Of a DNA stretch of 36,617 bases, positions 1 to 7,472 are shown piece by piece. The notes beneath the pieces are model-generated. The model saw only the letters and a list, made by a program, of their open reading frames with translations. It searched no databases and had not been told where the DNA came from. The position numbers and the translations under genes were made by a program. The DNA is from Alphaproteobacteria bacterium (GTDB lineage Bacteria; Pseudomonadota; Alphaproteobacteria; SMXS01), in the NCBI GenBank assembly GCA_016124315.1, contig WGNW01000079.1:1-36617 (forward strand). Reading direction: 5' to 3'. Numbering within the stretch: position 1 is the first letter of the stretch; each line of letters starts with the position of its first letter.

Positions 1-415
1 CCATGCCGTCGCACCAAACCTCCCAGCCGAGGCCCCAGGCTCCCAGCGTCGGGCTCTCCCAGTCGTCCTCGACGAAGCGCATATCGTGGATGGCGGGATC
101 GAGGCCGAGCTCCTTCAGCGAGCCCAGATAGAGCGCCTGGATGTCGGGCGGCGACGGCTTCAGGATCACCTGGAACTGGTAGTAGTGCTGCAGCCGGTTC
201 GGATTCTCGCCGTAGCGGCCGTCCTTGGGCCGGCGCGACGGCTGCACGTAGGCCGCCTTCCAGGGCTGCGGACCCAGCGCCCGCAGGGTCGTCGCCGGAT
301 GGAACGTGCCCGCGCCCATCTCCACGTCGTAGGGTTGCAGGATGACGCAGCCCTGCCTGGCCCAGTAGGCCTGAAGCGTGAGGATGAGCTCCTGGAAGGA
401 CGGCGCGGCTGGCAT
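1..415 (-). CDS. glyQ: Glycyl-tRNA synthetase alpha subunit (5' part only)
   Basis: This is the N-terminal 138 or so residues of the catalytic alpha subunit of the bacterial two-subunit glycyl-tRNA synthetase, which charges tRNA-Gly in the cytoplasm. The gene runs off the left edge. The translation contains the family hallmarks [18 protein letters not shown] near the start, then [32 protein letters not shown] and [13 protein letters not shown], ending at the edge in [12 protein letters not shown] place the start at the ATG at 415-413, because upstream codons do not look like GlyQ. No strong ribosome-binding site is visible. A sigma-70-like promoter lies just upstream (446-474). The gene diverges from the polyphosphate kinase gene. 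Identification is very secure; the downstream glyS is presumably outside the window. Confidence 0.95.
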   Translation of the reverse strand, partial: MPAAPSFQELILTLQAYWARQGCVILQPYDVEMGAGTFHPATTLRALGPQPWKAAYVQPSRRPKDGRYGENPNRLQHYYQFQVILKPSPPDIQALYLGSLKELGLDPAIHDMRFVEDDWESPTLGAWGLGWEVWCDGM

Positions 416-445
416 GATGGCGGAACCCCGGTGGAAGGCGCGCGC

Positions 446-474
446 AACGTAGCGTCGGGGCCGGGAACGGTCAA
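446..474 (-). promoter_or_regulatory. Candidate sigma-70 promoter for glyQ
   Basis: Read on the minus strand, TTGACC (474-469) is separated by 17 bases from TACGTT (451-446). The -35 element and spacing are good and the -10 is weak. Transcription would start near 439, about 25 bases before the glyQ ATG. The position fits well, but the call rests only on consensus similarity. Confidence 0.4.
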
Positions 475-608
475 GGAAACGGAGCACGGCGACGGCCGCG
501 CTGCCGGCTGCAACAAAACTGTAAAGCGCCTGTGCTCCTATGGGTTCAGATGCCGTGGGCGGGCGCCGCGGCGCACGGGGGGCGTGCGGCCGCTGACAGG
601 AGGACGAG

Positions 609-1529
609 GTGATCAATCCGAACAAGGACGGCGACGAACTCGACTGGCTGGAGGCCGAGCTGGCGGACACGCTGGACGAGGACTACGAGCTGGAGATCTC
701 CGAGCCGGCCCTCTCCATGGAGATCCGCAAGATCTACAACCGGGTGCACCCGGATACCATCGACCGCAGGGTCTACTTCCGCGAACTGCTGAAGCTCCAG
801 GCCGAACTGATCAAGCTGCAGGACTGGGTGGCGCACACCAGGGCCAAGCTGGTGGTGGTCTTCGAAGGCCGCGACTCCGCCGGCAAGGGCGGCGTGATCA
901 AGCGCATCACCCAGCGGCTCAACCCGCGCATCTGCCGGGTCGTCGCCCTGCCCGCGCCCAGCGACCGCGAGAAGACCCAGTGGTACTTCCAGCGCTACGT
1001 GCCGCACCTGCCGGCCGGCGGCGAGATCGTGCTGTTCGACCGCTCCTGGTACAACCGCGCCGGCGTCGAGCGGGTGATGGGTTTCGCCAGCCCCGACCAG
1101 GTGGAACGGTTCCTCCACGACGTGCCCGAGTTCGAGCGCATGCTGGTGCGCGACGACACCATCCTGGTGAAGTACTGGTTCTCGATCACCGACGAGGAAC
1201 AGCAGATGCGCTTCCTGGTGCGCATCCACGACCCGCTGAAGCAGTGGAAGCTCAGCCCCATGGACCTGCAGTCGCGGGTCCGCTGGGAGGACTACACAAG
1301 GGCCAAGGAGGAGATGCTGGCGCGCACCAACATCCCCGAGGCGCCGTGGTACATCGTCGAGGGCAACGACAAGAAGCGGGCCCGGCTGAACTGCATCAGC
1401 CACCTGCTCGGCCTGATTCCCTACACCGAGGTGGACCACCCGCACGTCGAGCTGCCCGACCGCGTGTTCAATCCGGACTACGAGCGCCGGGTGCTGCCCT
1501 CGGAACTGTACGTGCCCGAGAAGTATTAG
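609..1529 (+). CDS. ppk2: Polyphosphate kinase 2 family protein (PPK2)
   Basis: This is a 306-residue cytoplasmic PPK2-family enzyme, which moves phosphate between polyphosphate and nucleotides. The Walker A loop [11 protein letters not shown] is at about residues 85-95. The second PPK2 signature [10 protein letters not shown] is at about 143-152. [10 protein letters not shown], the WKLSPMDL region and [13 protein letters not shown] follow in the usual order, and the length is normal for a single-domain PPK2. The start is GTG at 609, preceded by a perfect AGGAGG at 598-603 with five bases between. Whether it prefers NDP or NMP acceptors cannot be read reliably. It diverges from glyQ and has no visible functional tie to the exosortase locus. 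Confidence 0.92.
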   Translation: MINPNKDGDELDWLEAELADTLDEDYELEISEPALSMEIRKIYNRVHPDTIDRRVYFRELLKLQAELIKLQDWVAHTRAKLVVVFEGRDSAGKGGVIKRITQRLNPRICRVVALPAPSDREKTQWYFQRYVPHLPAGGEIVLFDRSWYNRAGVERVMGFASPDQVERFLHDVPEFERMLVRDDTILVKYWFSITDEEQQMRFLVRIHDPLKQWKLSPMDLQSRVRWEDYTRAKEEMLARTNIPEAPWYIVEGNDKKRARLNCISHLLGLIPYTEVDHPHVELPDRVFNPDYERRVLPSELYVPEKY

Positions 1530-1618
1530 GACACCCCGGCCGGCCGCCTGCGAAACCGCGCCCGCATGGTTGCCGGGAACGCAGGTCTCGCCCCCGAATA
1601 CTGCAACATCCCGCGCGC

Positions 1619-1646
1619 TTGAGCGTTAGTGCATCGCTTTTATATC
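1619..1646 (+). promoter_or_regulatory. Candidate promoter for the small secreted protein gene
   Basis: TTGAGC (1619-1624) and TATATC (1641-1646) are separated by 16 bases, so transcription would begin near 1653. The resulting leader contains a short hairpin, GCCCC (1657-1661) with GGGGC (1668-1672), just before the ribosome-binding site. Both elements match the consensus only partly. Confidence 0.4.
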
Positions 1647-1699
1647 CAGCCGTGGAGCCCCTGTTGAGGGGCCCGGCACAAGCGAAAGAGGTTGTCGCC

Positions 1700-2029
1700 A
1701 TGAAATGGAAAACGACGTTCCTTGCAGCGCCTGCCCTCGCTCTCGCCGCCCTGATGGCGGCCCCAGCGGCGGGCATCGTCTCCCCCGCCCAGGCCGCCTG
1801 CGGGCCGGGCGACCACATCAACGGCAGCAGCGCCTCCTGGGCGCGCCAGAAGTTCCAGGAAGCCGGCTACGGCAAGGTCACCGACCTCAAGAAGGGCTGC
1901 GACAACTACTGGCACGGCATCGCCATGACGTCCGGCGGCCAGCAGCAGCGCGTCGTCGTCTCGCCCGACGGCAACGTGATGAAGGAAGGCGGCGACGGCG
2001 CCGCGCCGCAGGCCCACTTCGAGGGCTGA
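1700..2029 (+). CDS. Small secreted protein with PepSY-like C-terminal half
   Basis: This is a 109-residue protein with a clear Sec signal peptide (MKWKTTFLAAPALALAAL, cleavage probably after AQA at residue 32). A mature domain of about 77 residues follows. It has two cysteines (Cys34 and Cys67) that could form a disulfide in the periplasm. The stretch WARQKFQEAGYGKVTDLKKG followed by VVVSPDGNVMKEGG has the helix-then-hairpin pattern of PepSY-like small periplasmic proteins, but this is only a resemblance. The ATG at 1700 is chosen because AAAGAGG lies at 1685-1691 and the signal peptide begins exactly there. The gene has its own candidate promoter and is followed by a hairpin, so it is probably monocistronic. 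Function unknown. Confidence 0.8.
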   Translation: MKWKTTFLAAPALALAALMAAPAAGIVSPAQAACGPGDHINGSSASWARQKFQEAGYGKVTDLKKGCDNYWHGIAMTSGGQQQRVVVSPDGNVMKEGGDGAAPQAHFEG

Positions 2030-2049
2030 CCCTCGGCTGAAACGGAGTG

Positions 2050-2079
2050 TCGTCCCGCGGCCGGATGGGCGCGGGACGA
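2050..2079. terminator. Hairpin between convergent genes, likely bidirectional terminator
   Basis: Perfect 10-base arms, TCGTCCCGCG (2050-2059) and CGCGGGACGA (2070-2079), enclose a 10-base loop. It sits between the stop of the small secreted gene (2029) and the stop of the oppositely oriented protease gene (2087). There is no T-run on either side, so efficient intrinsic termination is uncertain. Confidence 0.55.
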
Positions 2080-2086
2080 ACGCCGC

Positions 2087-2842
2087 TCAGGGCTCCAGCC
2101 CAGCCTTCTTGAGCATCTCCACGGCCGGCGGAATCGGCATGGCGAAGGTGATGCCGGACGGCCGGTCGAGGGCGTGCTCCTTGGTGGACTGGACAAAGGT
2201 GGAATCGACGATTCCCACCACGGAGCCGTCCGACGGGTCGACCAGCGGACCGCCGCTGTTGCCGGGAAAGCTGGTGGCGTCGAGCTGGTAGGCAATCACC
2301 TTGTCGTCGATGGCGCGGATCATGTCGGGCGTCAGGTCGCCCGACTTGACCTGGGTCCGCGCGATCGGCGTGATCGCCGAGACGATACCGCGGTGGGTGG
2401 CCGGATAGAGACCGTAGACGGCGCCGATGGGAAAGCCGATGAACGCCACTTCCTGGCCTTCGTCGAGCTTCGGCCCGAGGAACAGGTGCAGCGCCGGCAG
2501 CTTTGCGCCGTCGACGGTGAGCAGCGCCATGTCGTGGGCCTCGTCGGCGACGATCTGGGTGACGCCGTAGATGGTCGCGTCGTCGCCCTGGCCCACATAG
2601 ACGGAGAGCCCGGCGCCGCCGGCCGCGCGCACCACGTGCAGCGCCGTGAGGATATGGGTGCCGTCGCCGACGGCGAAGCCGGTGCCCAGGATGTCATCCA
2701 CTTGCTGGCGGGCCGGATCGTGGGTGCCCACGGCCACCACGCTGGGCTTTACGTGGGCGACAAGCTCGACCACGGAGTCGGCCCGGGCCGGCGACACGGC
2801 AAGGGCGGCGGCGATCGCGACGATCAGGAGGACGGCCCGCAT
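2087..2842 (-). CDS. Secreted trypsin-like serine protease, coupled to exosortase A
   Basis: This is a 251-residue exported protease of the trypsin/HtrA-like fold without a PDZ domain. The signal peptide is residues 1-21 (MRAVLLIVAIAAALAV, ending SPARA). The triad is visible: His69 in TALHVV, Asp104 in AHDMALL, and Ser196 in FPGNSGGPL. GTGFAVGDG before the His is typical of the family. The ATG at 2842 overlaps the exosortase stop codon (TGATG, one shared base), so the two genes are very probably co-translated. It is the last gene of the minus-strand run from 8858 and ends facing a hairpin. Its substrate is unknown. The context suggests the periplasm and a role with sorted or exported proteins, but that is inference. 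It could also be a general periplasmic protease that happens to sit here. Confidence 0.88.
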   Translation of the reverse strand: MRAVLLIVAIAAALAVSPARADSVVELVAHVKPSVVAVGTHDPARQQVDDILGTGFAVGDGTHILTALHVVRAAGGAGLSVYVGQGDDATIYGVTQIVADEAHDMALLTVDGAKLPALHLFLGPKLDEGQEVAFIGFPIGAVYGLYPATHRGIVSAITPIARTQVKSGDLTPDMIRAIDDKVIAYQLDATSFPGNSGGPLVDPSDGSVVGIVDSTFVQSTKEHALDRPSGITFAMPIPPAVEMLKKAGLEP

Positions 2843-4383
2843 CAGCGCATTCCCGCCAGTTCGGTGGTGGGTGGCAGGGCGTCGATGAACGCCTGCACGA
2901 GCCGCGCCGCCCGGCGAGCGTCGCCCTGGTAGTCCGTCGCCACGGCCACCACGGCCGCGCCGGGGGTTCCTCCCAGCAGCCTGGCCGCCGTCGTCTCGAT
3001 CTTCGCCTTGATGTCGCCGCTCACAATGCCTCCATTCACCCAGTACCAGTAGAACACGATGCGCTGGCGGTCGCCGCGCACCAGCCGCACATATCGGACG
3101 CCGGTGGGCGTGCCGTCAATGTTCAGCGTCGAGTCGTGCCGTTCGCCGGTGTCGTCCCAGCCGTCGCCGGCCAGGTCGTTGCCCGTGTTGACCAGCTCGG
3201 CGCCCTGGCGCTGCCGGTCGTAGCGGGCGACGTAGAGATCGACCAGTTCGGCGTCGCGTGCGTAGCGGCCGATCGCCTCGGCGTCGGCACCGGCGTAGTG
3301 AGGCCGCCAGTCGACGCCCAGATAGGCGGTGCGCCGCCAGCCGTCGACGCGCACGGGCACGGCGAGCGGCGGCGGGTTGCGCAGGACGGCGCGGTCGAGG
3401 GTGACCGCATAGAGCGGCCCGGCGGCGGCCGCCAGCAGGGCGAGGCCCGCGGCGGCGGCGAGCCCGCGGCGGTAGCTGCCCTGAGCCGGCCTGCCGGAGA
3501 AGTGCACATGGGACCGCTTGGGCGGCGGCTCGGCGAACAGCCAGCAGACGCCGATATAGACCGCCAGCACGAACAGGAAGAACCAGAAGCCGTAGATGAT
3601 GTGGTCCACGTCCATGCCGCGGGCGCCTCTGGTGTAGTAGACCAGCAGCACGATGCCGAGGGCGCGCAACCAGTTGGCCAGCACCGGGACGACCAGCGCG
3701 ACCGCCACCGCCGCGACCCGGCGCGGCCAGCTGCGGAACAGCAGGTAGGCAGTCAGCAGGCCGATCTGGAACATGGCCGTGAGGTAGCGGATGCCGGAGC
3801 ATTCCTTGGCCACGTGGAACAGCATGTAGGGCTGGTTGCCGGCGCCGAGGGTGATGAGGAAGCCGTCGGTGCCGGTGGGAATGCCGAACAGCCGCACCGA
3901 CCAGACCACGAACTGGGCGGTCCAGCGCTGCAGCATCGGCACCAGGGCGTCGCCCATGGGCACCAGGAACACCATGAACAGCAGCGGGAACATCAGCACC
4001 CGCACCACCGCCCAGCCGAACACGGTGAGCACCAAGCCCTGGATCATGAAGATCAGGGCGAGCTGCTCGACCACCTGGACCTGGGCGGCCGAACCGACCA
4101 GCCAGAGGGCCGAGGCGCCGAGGATCAGCGGGACGCCCCACCACTGCGTGCGCGGCGCGTGCGGCGCCAGACGGTCCCGGTCCTCCCAGACCAGGTAGGC
4201 GAGGATGAACGGCACCACATAGGTGTGCTGGAAGCTGTCGGAGCCGCGCCAGGTGCGCTCCATGGAGAGCGCGGTCTGCCAGAACAGCGCCAGCAGGACG
4301 GCCAGCGCGCCGGCGAAGACCCAGCCGGCCAGCCGCCAGCGCGACCAGCCCGCGTCCTCGACCGGGTCCACCGCGCCGCTCAT
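2842..4383 (-). CDS. xrtA: Exosortase A fused to EpsI domain
   Basis: This 513-residue inner-membrane protein is the transpeptidase-like enzyme that recognises PEP-CTERM signals. The N-terminal part (about 1-285) is polytopic and carries the three conserved exosortase residues: Cys195 in AKECSGIRYL, Arg240 in ANWLRALGIV and His261 in DHIIYGFWFF. After a further membrane segment (about residues 310-325), the C-terminal 190 residues form an EpsI (DUF3485) domain. It contains DGWRR, QRQGAELVNTGND, VFYWYWVNGG and the final AARLVQAFIDAL. This XrtA-EpsI fusion is the usual form of exosortase A. The ATG at 4383 overlaps the upstream glycosyltransferase stop as ATGA, and the downstream protease overlaps by TGATG, so three genes are translationally linked. 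Identity is secure. Confidence 0.95.
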   Translation of the reverse strand: MSGAVDPVEDAGWSRWRLAGWVFAGALAVLLALFWQTALSMERTWRGSDSFQHTYVVPFILAYLVWEDRDRLAPHAPRTQWWGVPLILGASALWLVGSAAQVQVVEQLALIFMIQGLVLTVFGWAVVRVLMFPLLFMVFLVPMGDALVPMLQRWTAQFVVWSVRLFGIPTGTDGFLITLGAGNQPYMLFHVAKECSGIRYLTAMFQIGLLTAYLLFRSWPRRVAAVAVALVVPVLANWLRALGIVLLVYYTRGARGMDVDHIIYGFWFFLFVLAVYIGVCWLFAEPPPKRSHVHFSGRPAQGSYRRGLAAAAGLALLAAAAGPLYAVTLDRAVLRNPPPLAVPVRVDGWRRTAYLGVDWRPHYAGADAEAIGRYARDAELVDLYVARYDRQRQGAELVNTGNDLAGDGWDDTGERHDSTLNIDGTPTGVRYVRLVRGDRQRIVFYWYWVNGGIVSGDIKAKIETTAARLLGGTPGAAVVAVATDYQGDARRAARLVQAFIDALPPTTELAGMR

Positions 4384-5573
4384 CCCTCAAGCACCCGGTC
4401 GAGCGCGGCGAAGCTGGCGGCCCAGCCGTAGCTTTCCGTCACCCGGCGGCGGGCGGCGGCGCCGTCCGGGCCGCCGGGCGCGCCTTGCAGCACGGCCATG
4501 ACCGCCGCGGCCATGGCCGGCGCGCCGTCGGCGACGGCCAGTTCGCCGGGGGCGACGCCGGTGAGGCCCTGCGCCGCCTGGGACGAGACGACGACCGGTC
4601 TGGCCATGGCCATGGCCTCGAGCACCTTGTTCTGGACGCCGCGGGCGACGCGCAGCGGCGCCACCACGCAGGCGGCGTGGGCGAGATAGTCCCGCGTGTC
4701 GTCGACCGCGCCGGTCACCACCACGCCGGGCAGCGCGGCGAGCTGGCGCACCTCGGGCGCCGGGCTGAATCCGACTACGTAGAACACCGCCTCGGGCACC
4801 GCCGCCCGCACCGCCGGCAGTACCTCGCGGGCGAACCAGCTGACGGCGTCGGCGTTGGGCCAGTAGTCCATGGCGCCGGTGAAGACCACGGCCTGCGTCC
4901 CCGCCGGAAACGGGTCGGGATAGTCCCGCGCCGGCGAGAAACGCGCCGTGTCCACGCTGTTGGTGACGGCGAACGTCTTGTGCGCCGCCGGCGGCACCAG
5001 CCTCCGGAACAGTGCCGCCTCGGGCTCGGAGACCAGCACGCAGGCGTCGACCTGCGCCGCCACCCGCGCCTCGAACGCCGCCAGCGTGCACGCCTCGCGC
5101 CGGTAGAGCCAGCGCAGCGGGCCGGAGCGGGCCTCGGCGTACTGGGCCCACTTGTCGGAATCCACGTCGACGAAATCCATCACCGTGCGGATGCCGGCGA
5201 GGCTGTCCAGGTAGAGGCCGGTCTGGGACGAGTAGAGGAAGGCGGCGGCGGGCCGCGATGCGGTGACCGTCCGTCGGACCCAGGCGCCGAGGCCCGCGTC
5301 CCGGTAGCAGGCGACGCTGAGCGCCTCGCCCCGCGCCAGCCCCAGCAGGCTGCGCGCCCTCGCCTTCAGCGTCGGCAACGGCGCGAAATGGGCGGAGGCG
5401 CACAGGTCGCGCAGCACGCCGGTGTGCCGCCAGTCGTCGGCATGGTCGACGAAGCAGCCCAGATGCACCCTGTAGCGCTCGGCCAGGTGCTGGAGGATGT
5501 GCCAGGAGCGGATCTTGTCGCCCTTGTTGGGCGGATAGGGAATCCGGTGGGCGAGAAACAGCAGGTCGTCCAC
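4380..5573 (-). CDS. Glycosyltransferase, XrtA/PEP-CTERM-associated (TIGR03087 type)
   Basis: This is a 397-residue GT-B glycosyltransferase of the group found beside exosortase A. The N-terminus LFLAHRIPYPPNKGDKIRSW is the recognisable signature. The C-terminal nucleotide-sugar domain contains VFTGAMDYWPN, then VVTGAVDDTRDYLAHA, and VQNKVLEAMAMARPVV with the conserved acidic residue. There is no signal peptide, so it should act on the cytoplasmic face, adding a sugar during exopolysaccharide repeat-unit assembly. The start is GTG at 5573, three bases after the FemAB stop codon. The sugar donor cannot be read. It overlaps xrtA by four bases (ATGA). Confidence 0.9.
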   Translation of the reverse strand: MDDLLFLAHRIPYPPNKGDKIRSWHILQHLAERYRVHLGCFVDHADDWRHTGVLRDLCASAHFAPLPTLKARARSLLGLARGEALSVACYRDAGLGAWVRRTVTASRPAAAFLYSSQTGLYLDSLAGIRTVMDFVDVDSDKWAQYAEARSGPLRWLYRREACTLAAFEARVAAQVDACVLVSEPEAALFRRLVPPAAHKTFAVTNSVDTARFSPARDYPDPFPAGTQAVVFTGAMDYWPNADAVSWFAREVLPAVRAAVPEAVFYVVGFSPAPEVRQLAALPGVVVTGAVDDTRDYLAHAACVVAPLRVARGVQNKVLEAMAMARPVVVSSQAAQGLTGVAPGELAVADGAPAMAAAVMAVLQGAPGGPDGAAARRRVTESYGWAASFAALDRVLEG

Positions 5574-5576
5574 GGC

Positions 5577-6608
5577 CTACCCCAGCGACCGGGAGATCAG
5601 CGGCCCGAGCGCGTTCGCCACCGGCAGCGGCAGCCGCGACCACGCCTGGATCATCAGCCGGTATTTGGGATTGGTGGGGCTGGTCTCGGGCATTCCGCCG
5701 CCGCCGCGCAGATAGAATTCGTGGTGCAGCGGCGTGGGGTCGAAGCCGAAATTGCGCTTGAAGGCATAGGCGCCCGAGCCGACCTTGCTGCGGCCGAAAT
5801 CGAAGCCGGCGCAACCCCGCGCCCCGGCGCGGCACATCAGGTCGTAGTACATGAAGTCGTTCGCGCCCAGCGCCCTCGCCTCCCGTCCGCCGCCGCCATA
5901 GTAGGGCAGCACCTCGCCGCGGAAGTAGAAGTTCATCACCGCGCTGACCGGCGTACCGTCATGGCTCACCACCAGGACGTCGCAGGCCTCGCCGAAGACG
6001 TCCTTGAGCGCCGCGAACCAGCGCCGGGGAAAGACCGGCGTGCCCAGGTTGCGCACGCTGGTGGCATAGAGCCGGAAGAACCGGTCGAGGCCGTCGTCGA
6101 TCTCGCTCGCCAGGCAGCGCTCCAGCGCCTTACGGACCACCGCCCGCTGCTTGCGGGGGATCGCCTTCAAATTGGCATCGGCGTCGCCGGAGATGGGGCG
6201 CCGGAAGGTGGCGTAGGCGTCGTCCTTGGACGGCCAGCCCAGTTCCGATTTGCGCAGATGGCGCAGTTCCAGGTAGTCGACCCGCATCTCGTCCGCCAGC
6301 GCGACCGCGCGCTCGACCAGCGCCCGCGAGACGTCCGGCGTGTCGCCGAGAGCACCGCCATAGACGGCGAAGGCCGTCGAGGTGAGCGAATGGCCGAACA
6401 GCCGGCTGCGGATGCGCACCAACGGCAGAACGCCCGCGACCACGCCGCCGGACTCGGCCAGCAGGTACGGACAATCGTGCGCGAAGGCGGCCTCCACGGC
6501 GCGCCGCCAGCCCCAGAGATGGAAGAAGGTGGCCTCGTCCGCGCCGCGCACATAGGCGTCCCAGGCCTGCTCGTCGCCGGCGCCGGCGAGGCGCACCGAG
6601 ACCGGCAT
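5577..6608 (-). CDS. FemAB-family protein, XrtA/PEP-CTERM-associated (TIGR03019 type)
   Basis: This 343-residue cytoplasmic protein has two GNAT-like lobes, related to the FemAB aminoacyltransferases. The first lobe contains ATFFHLWGWRRAVEAAF and FAVYGGALGD. The middle contains DYLELRHLRKSELGWPSKDDAYATF. The second lobe carries YYGGGGREARALGANDFMYY and GFDFGRSKVGSGAYAFKRNF, followed by the family's typical PLHHEFYLR and NPKYRLMIQAWSRLPL. Family members are thought to transfer an acyl or aminoacyl group onto an envelope polymer. The acceptor here is unknown but probably the locus's own glycan. The ATG at 6608 is 15 bases downstream of the deacetylase stop. Identity is secure; biochemical role is inference. 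Confidence 0.9.
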   Translation of the reverse strand: MPVSVRLAGAGDEQAWDAYVRGADEATFFHLWGWRRAVEAAFAHDCPYLLAESGGVVAGVLPLVRIRSRLFGHSLTSTAFAVYGGALGDTPDVSRALVERAVALADEMRVDYLELRHLRKSELGWPSKDDAYATFRRPISGDADANLKAIPRKQRAVVRKALERCLASEIDDGLDRFFRLYATSVRNLGTPVFPRRWFAALKDVFGEACDVLVVSHDGTPVSAVMNFYFRGEVLPYYGGGGREARALGANDFMYYDLMCRAGARGCAGFDFGRSKVGSGAYAFKRNFGFDPTPLHHEFYLRGGGGMPETSPTNPKYRLMIQAWSRLPLPVANALGPLISRSLG

Positions 6609-6623
6609 GCTCAGCCCGCCGCC

Positions 6624-7451
6624 TCAGGCCGGGCCGAGGAAGACGCGGTCCATCCGGTCCCACTGGAAGTCGCGCAGCGCCCGGCGGATCTTGCCCTCCA
6701 TGGCCGACAGCCGCGAATAGTGGCGCACCCGGGAGCGCAGCGGCGCGCCGTGCTGGCGGGGCTGATCGGGGTCGATCTCCCACGGGTGGAAATAGAGCAT
6801 GGCCGGCTGCCGGTCGTCATGGTTGACACGATGCCACGCCCAGCGGGACCAGGCATAGGGCAGAAGCCGGAAATAGCCGCCGCCGCCGCAGGGCAGCCGC
6901 CGGCCGAACAGGGTGACCGTGGTCACCGGCACCTCGGTGATGCCGCTGCCGGCAGCATAGGTGAACCGCTCGCCGCCGGGCATGCCGTAGATGTCGTGGG
7001 CGATGGGATAGATGCTGGAGCTGTAGGTATGGCCCTCCTCGGCCAGCACGTCGTGCGCCCAGAGCGTGCGGGCGTCGATGGAGAAGCTGGCGGCCCGGTA
7101 GCCGTTCACCGCGGCGCCCGCCAGGTCCTCCAGCAGGCCCTTGGTGCGGCGGGTGTCCTCGCGGAACTGGTCGGGCGTCATCTCGCCCACCCGGCGGTGG
7201 CGGAAGCCGTGGCTGCCCACCTCGTGGCCCTCGGCGACCATGCGCCGCAGCAGCGCCGGGTAGCGCTCCGCCACCCATCCGAGGGTGAAGAACGTCGCCT
7301 TGACCCCCGCCTCGGCGAACACGTCCATCACCCGGTTGGTGTTGCGCTCCACCCGGTGGGGCAGGCCGGCCCAGTCCGATTCCGAAATCTGGCCGGCGAA
7401 GGCCTGGACCTGGAAATAATCCTCGACGTCGACGGTCAGCGCGTTCCGCAT
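6624..7451 (-). CDS. Polysaccharide deacetylase, PEP-CTERM locus subfamily
   Basis: This is a 275-residue carbohydrate esterase family 4 (NodB-homology) enzyme of the subgroup with a DUF3473 tail. Visible features are the metal/catalytic aspartates in LTVDVEDYFQVQ (Asp8, Asp11), the metal-binding histidines in SHGFRHRRV (His81, His85), YRAASFSID, and the subgroup-typical ending MLYFHPWEIDPDQPR followed by RVRHYSRL. It removes acetyl groups from amino sugars. Family context suggests it acts on the exopolysaccharide or its lipid-linked precursor. No signal peptide is present, so cytoplasmic action is likely. The ATG at 7451 lies 21 bases after the ATPase stop. Confidence 0.93.
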   Translation of the reverse strand: MRNALTVDVEDYFQVQAFAGQISESDWAGLPHRVERNTNRVMDVFAEAGVKATFFTLGWVAERYPALLRRMVAEGHEVGSHGFRHRRVGEMTPDQFREDTRRTKGLLEDLAGAAVNGYRAASFSIDARTLWAHDVLAEEGHTYSSSIYPIAHDIYGMPGGERFTYAAGSGITEVPVTTVTLFGRRLPCGGGGYFRLLPYAWSRWAWHRVNHDDRQPAMLYFHPWEIDPDQPRQHGAPLRSRVRHYSRLSAMEGKIRRALRDFQWDRMDRVFLGPA

Positions 7452-7472
7452 GGTGCCCGCCGACGGATGCGC

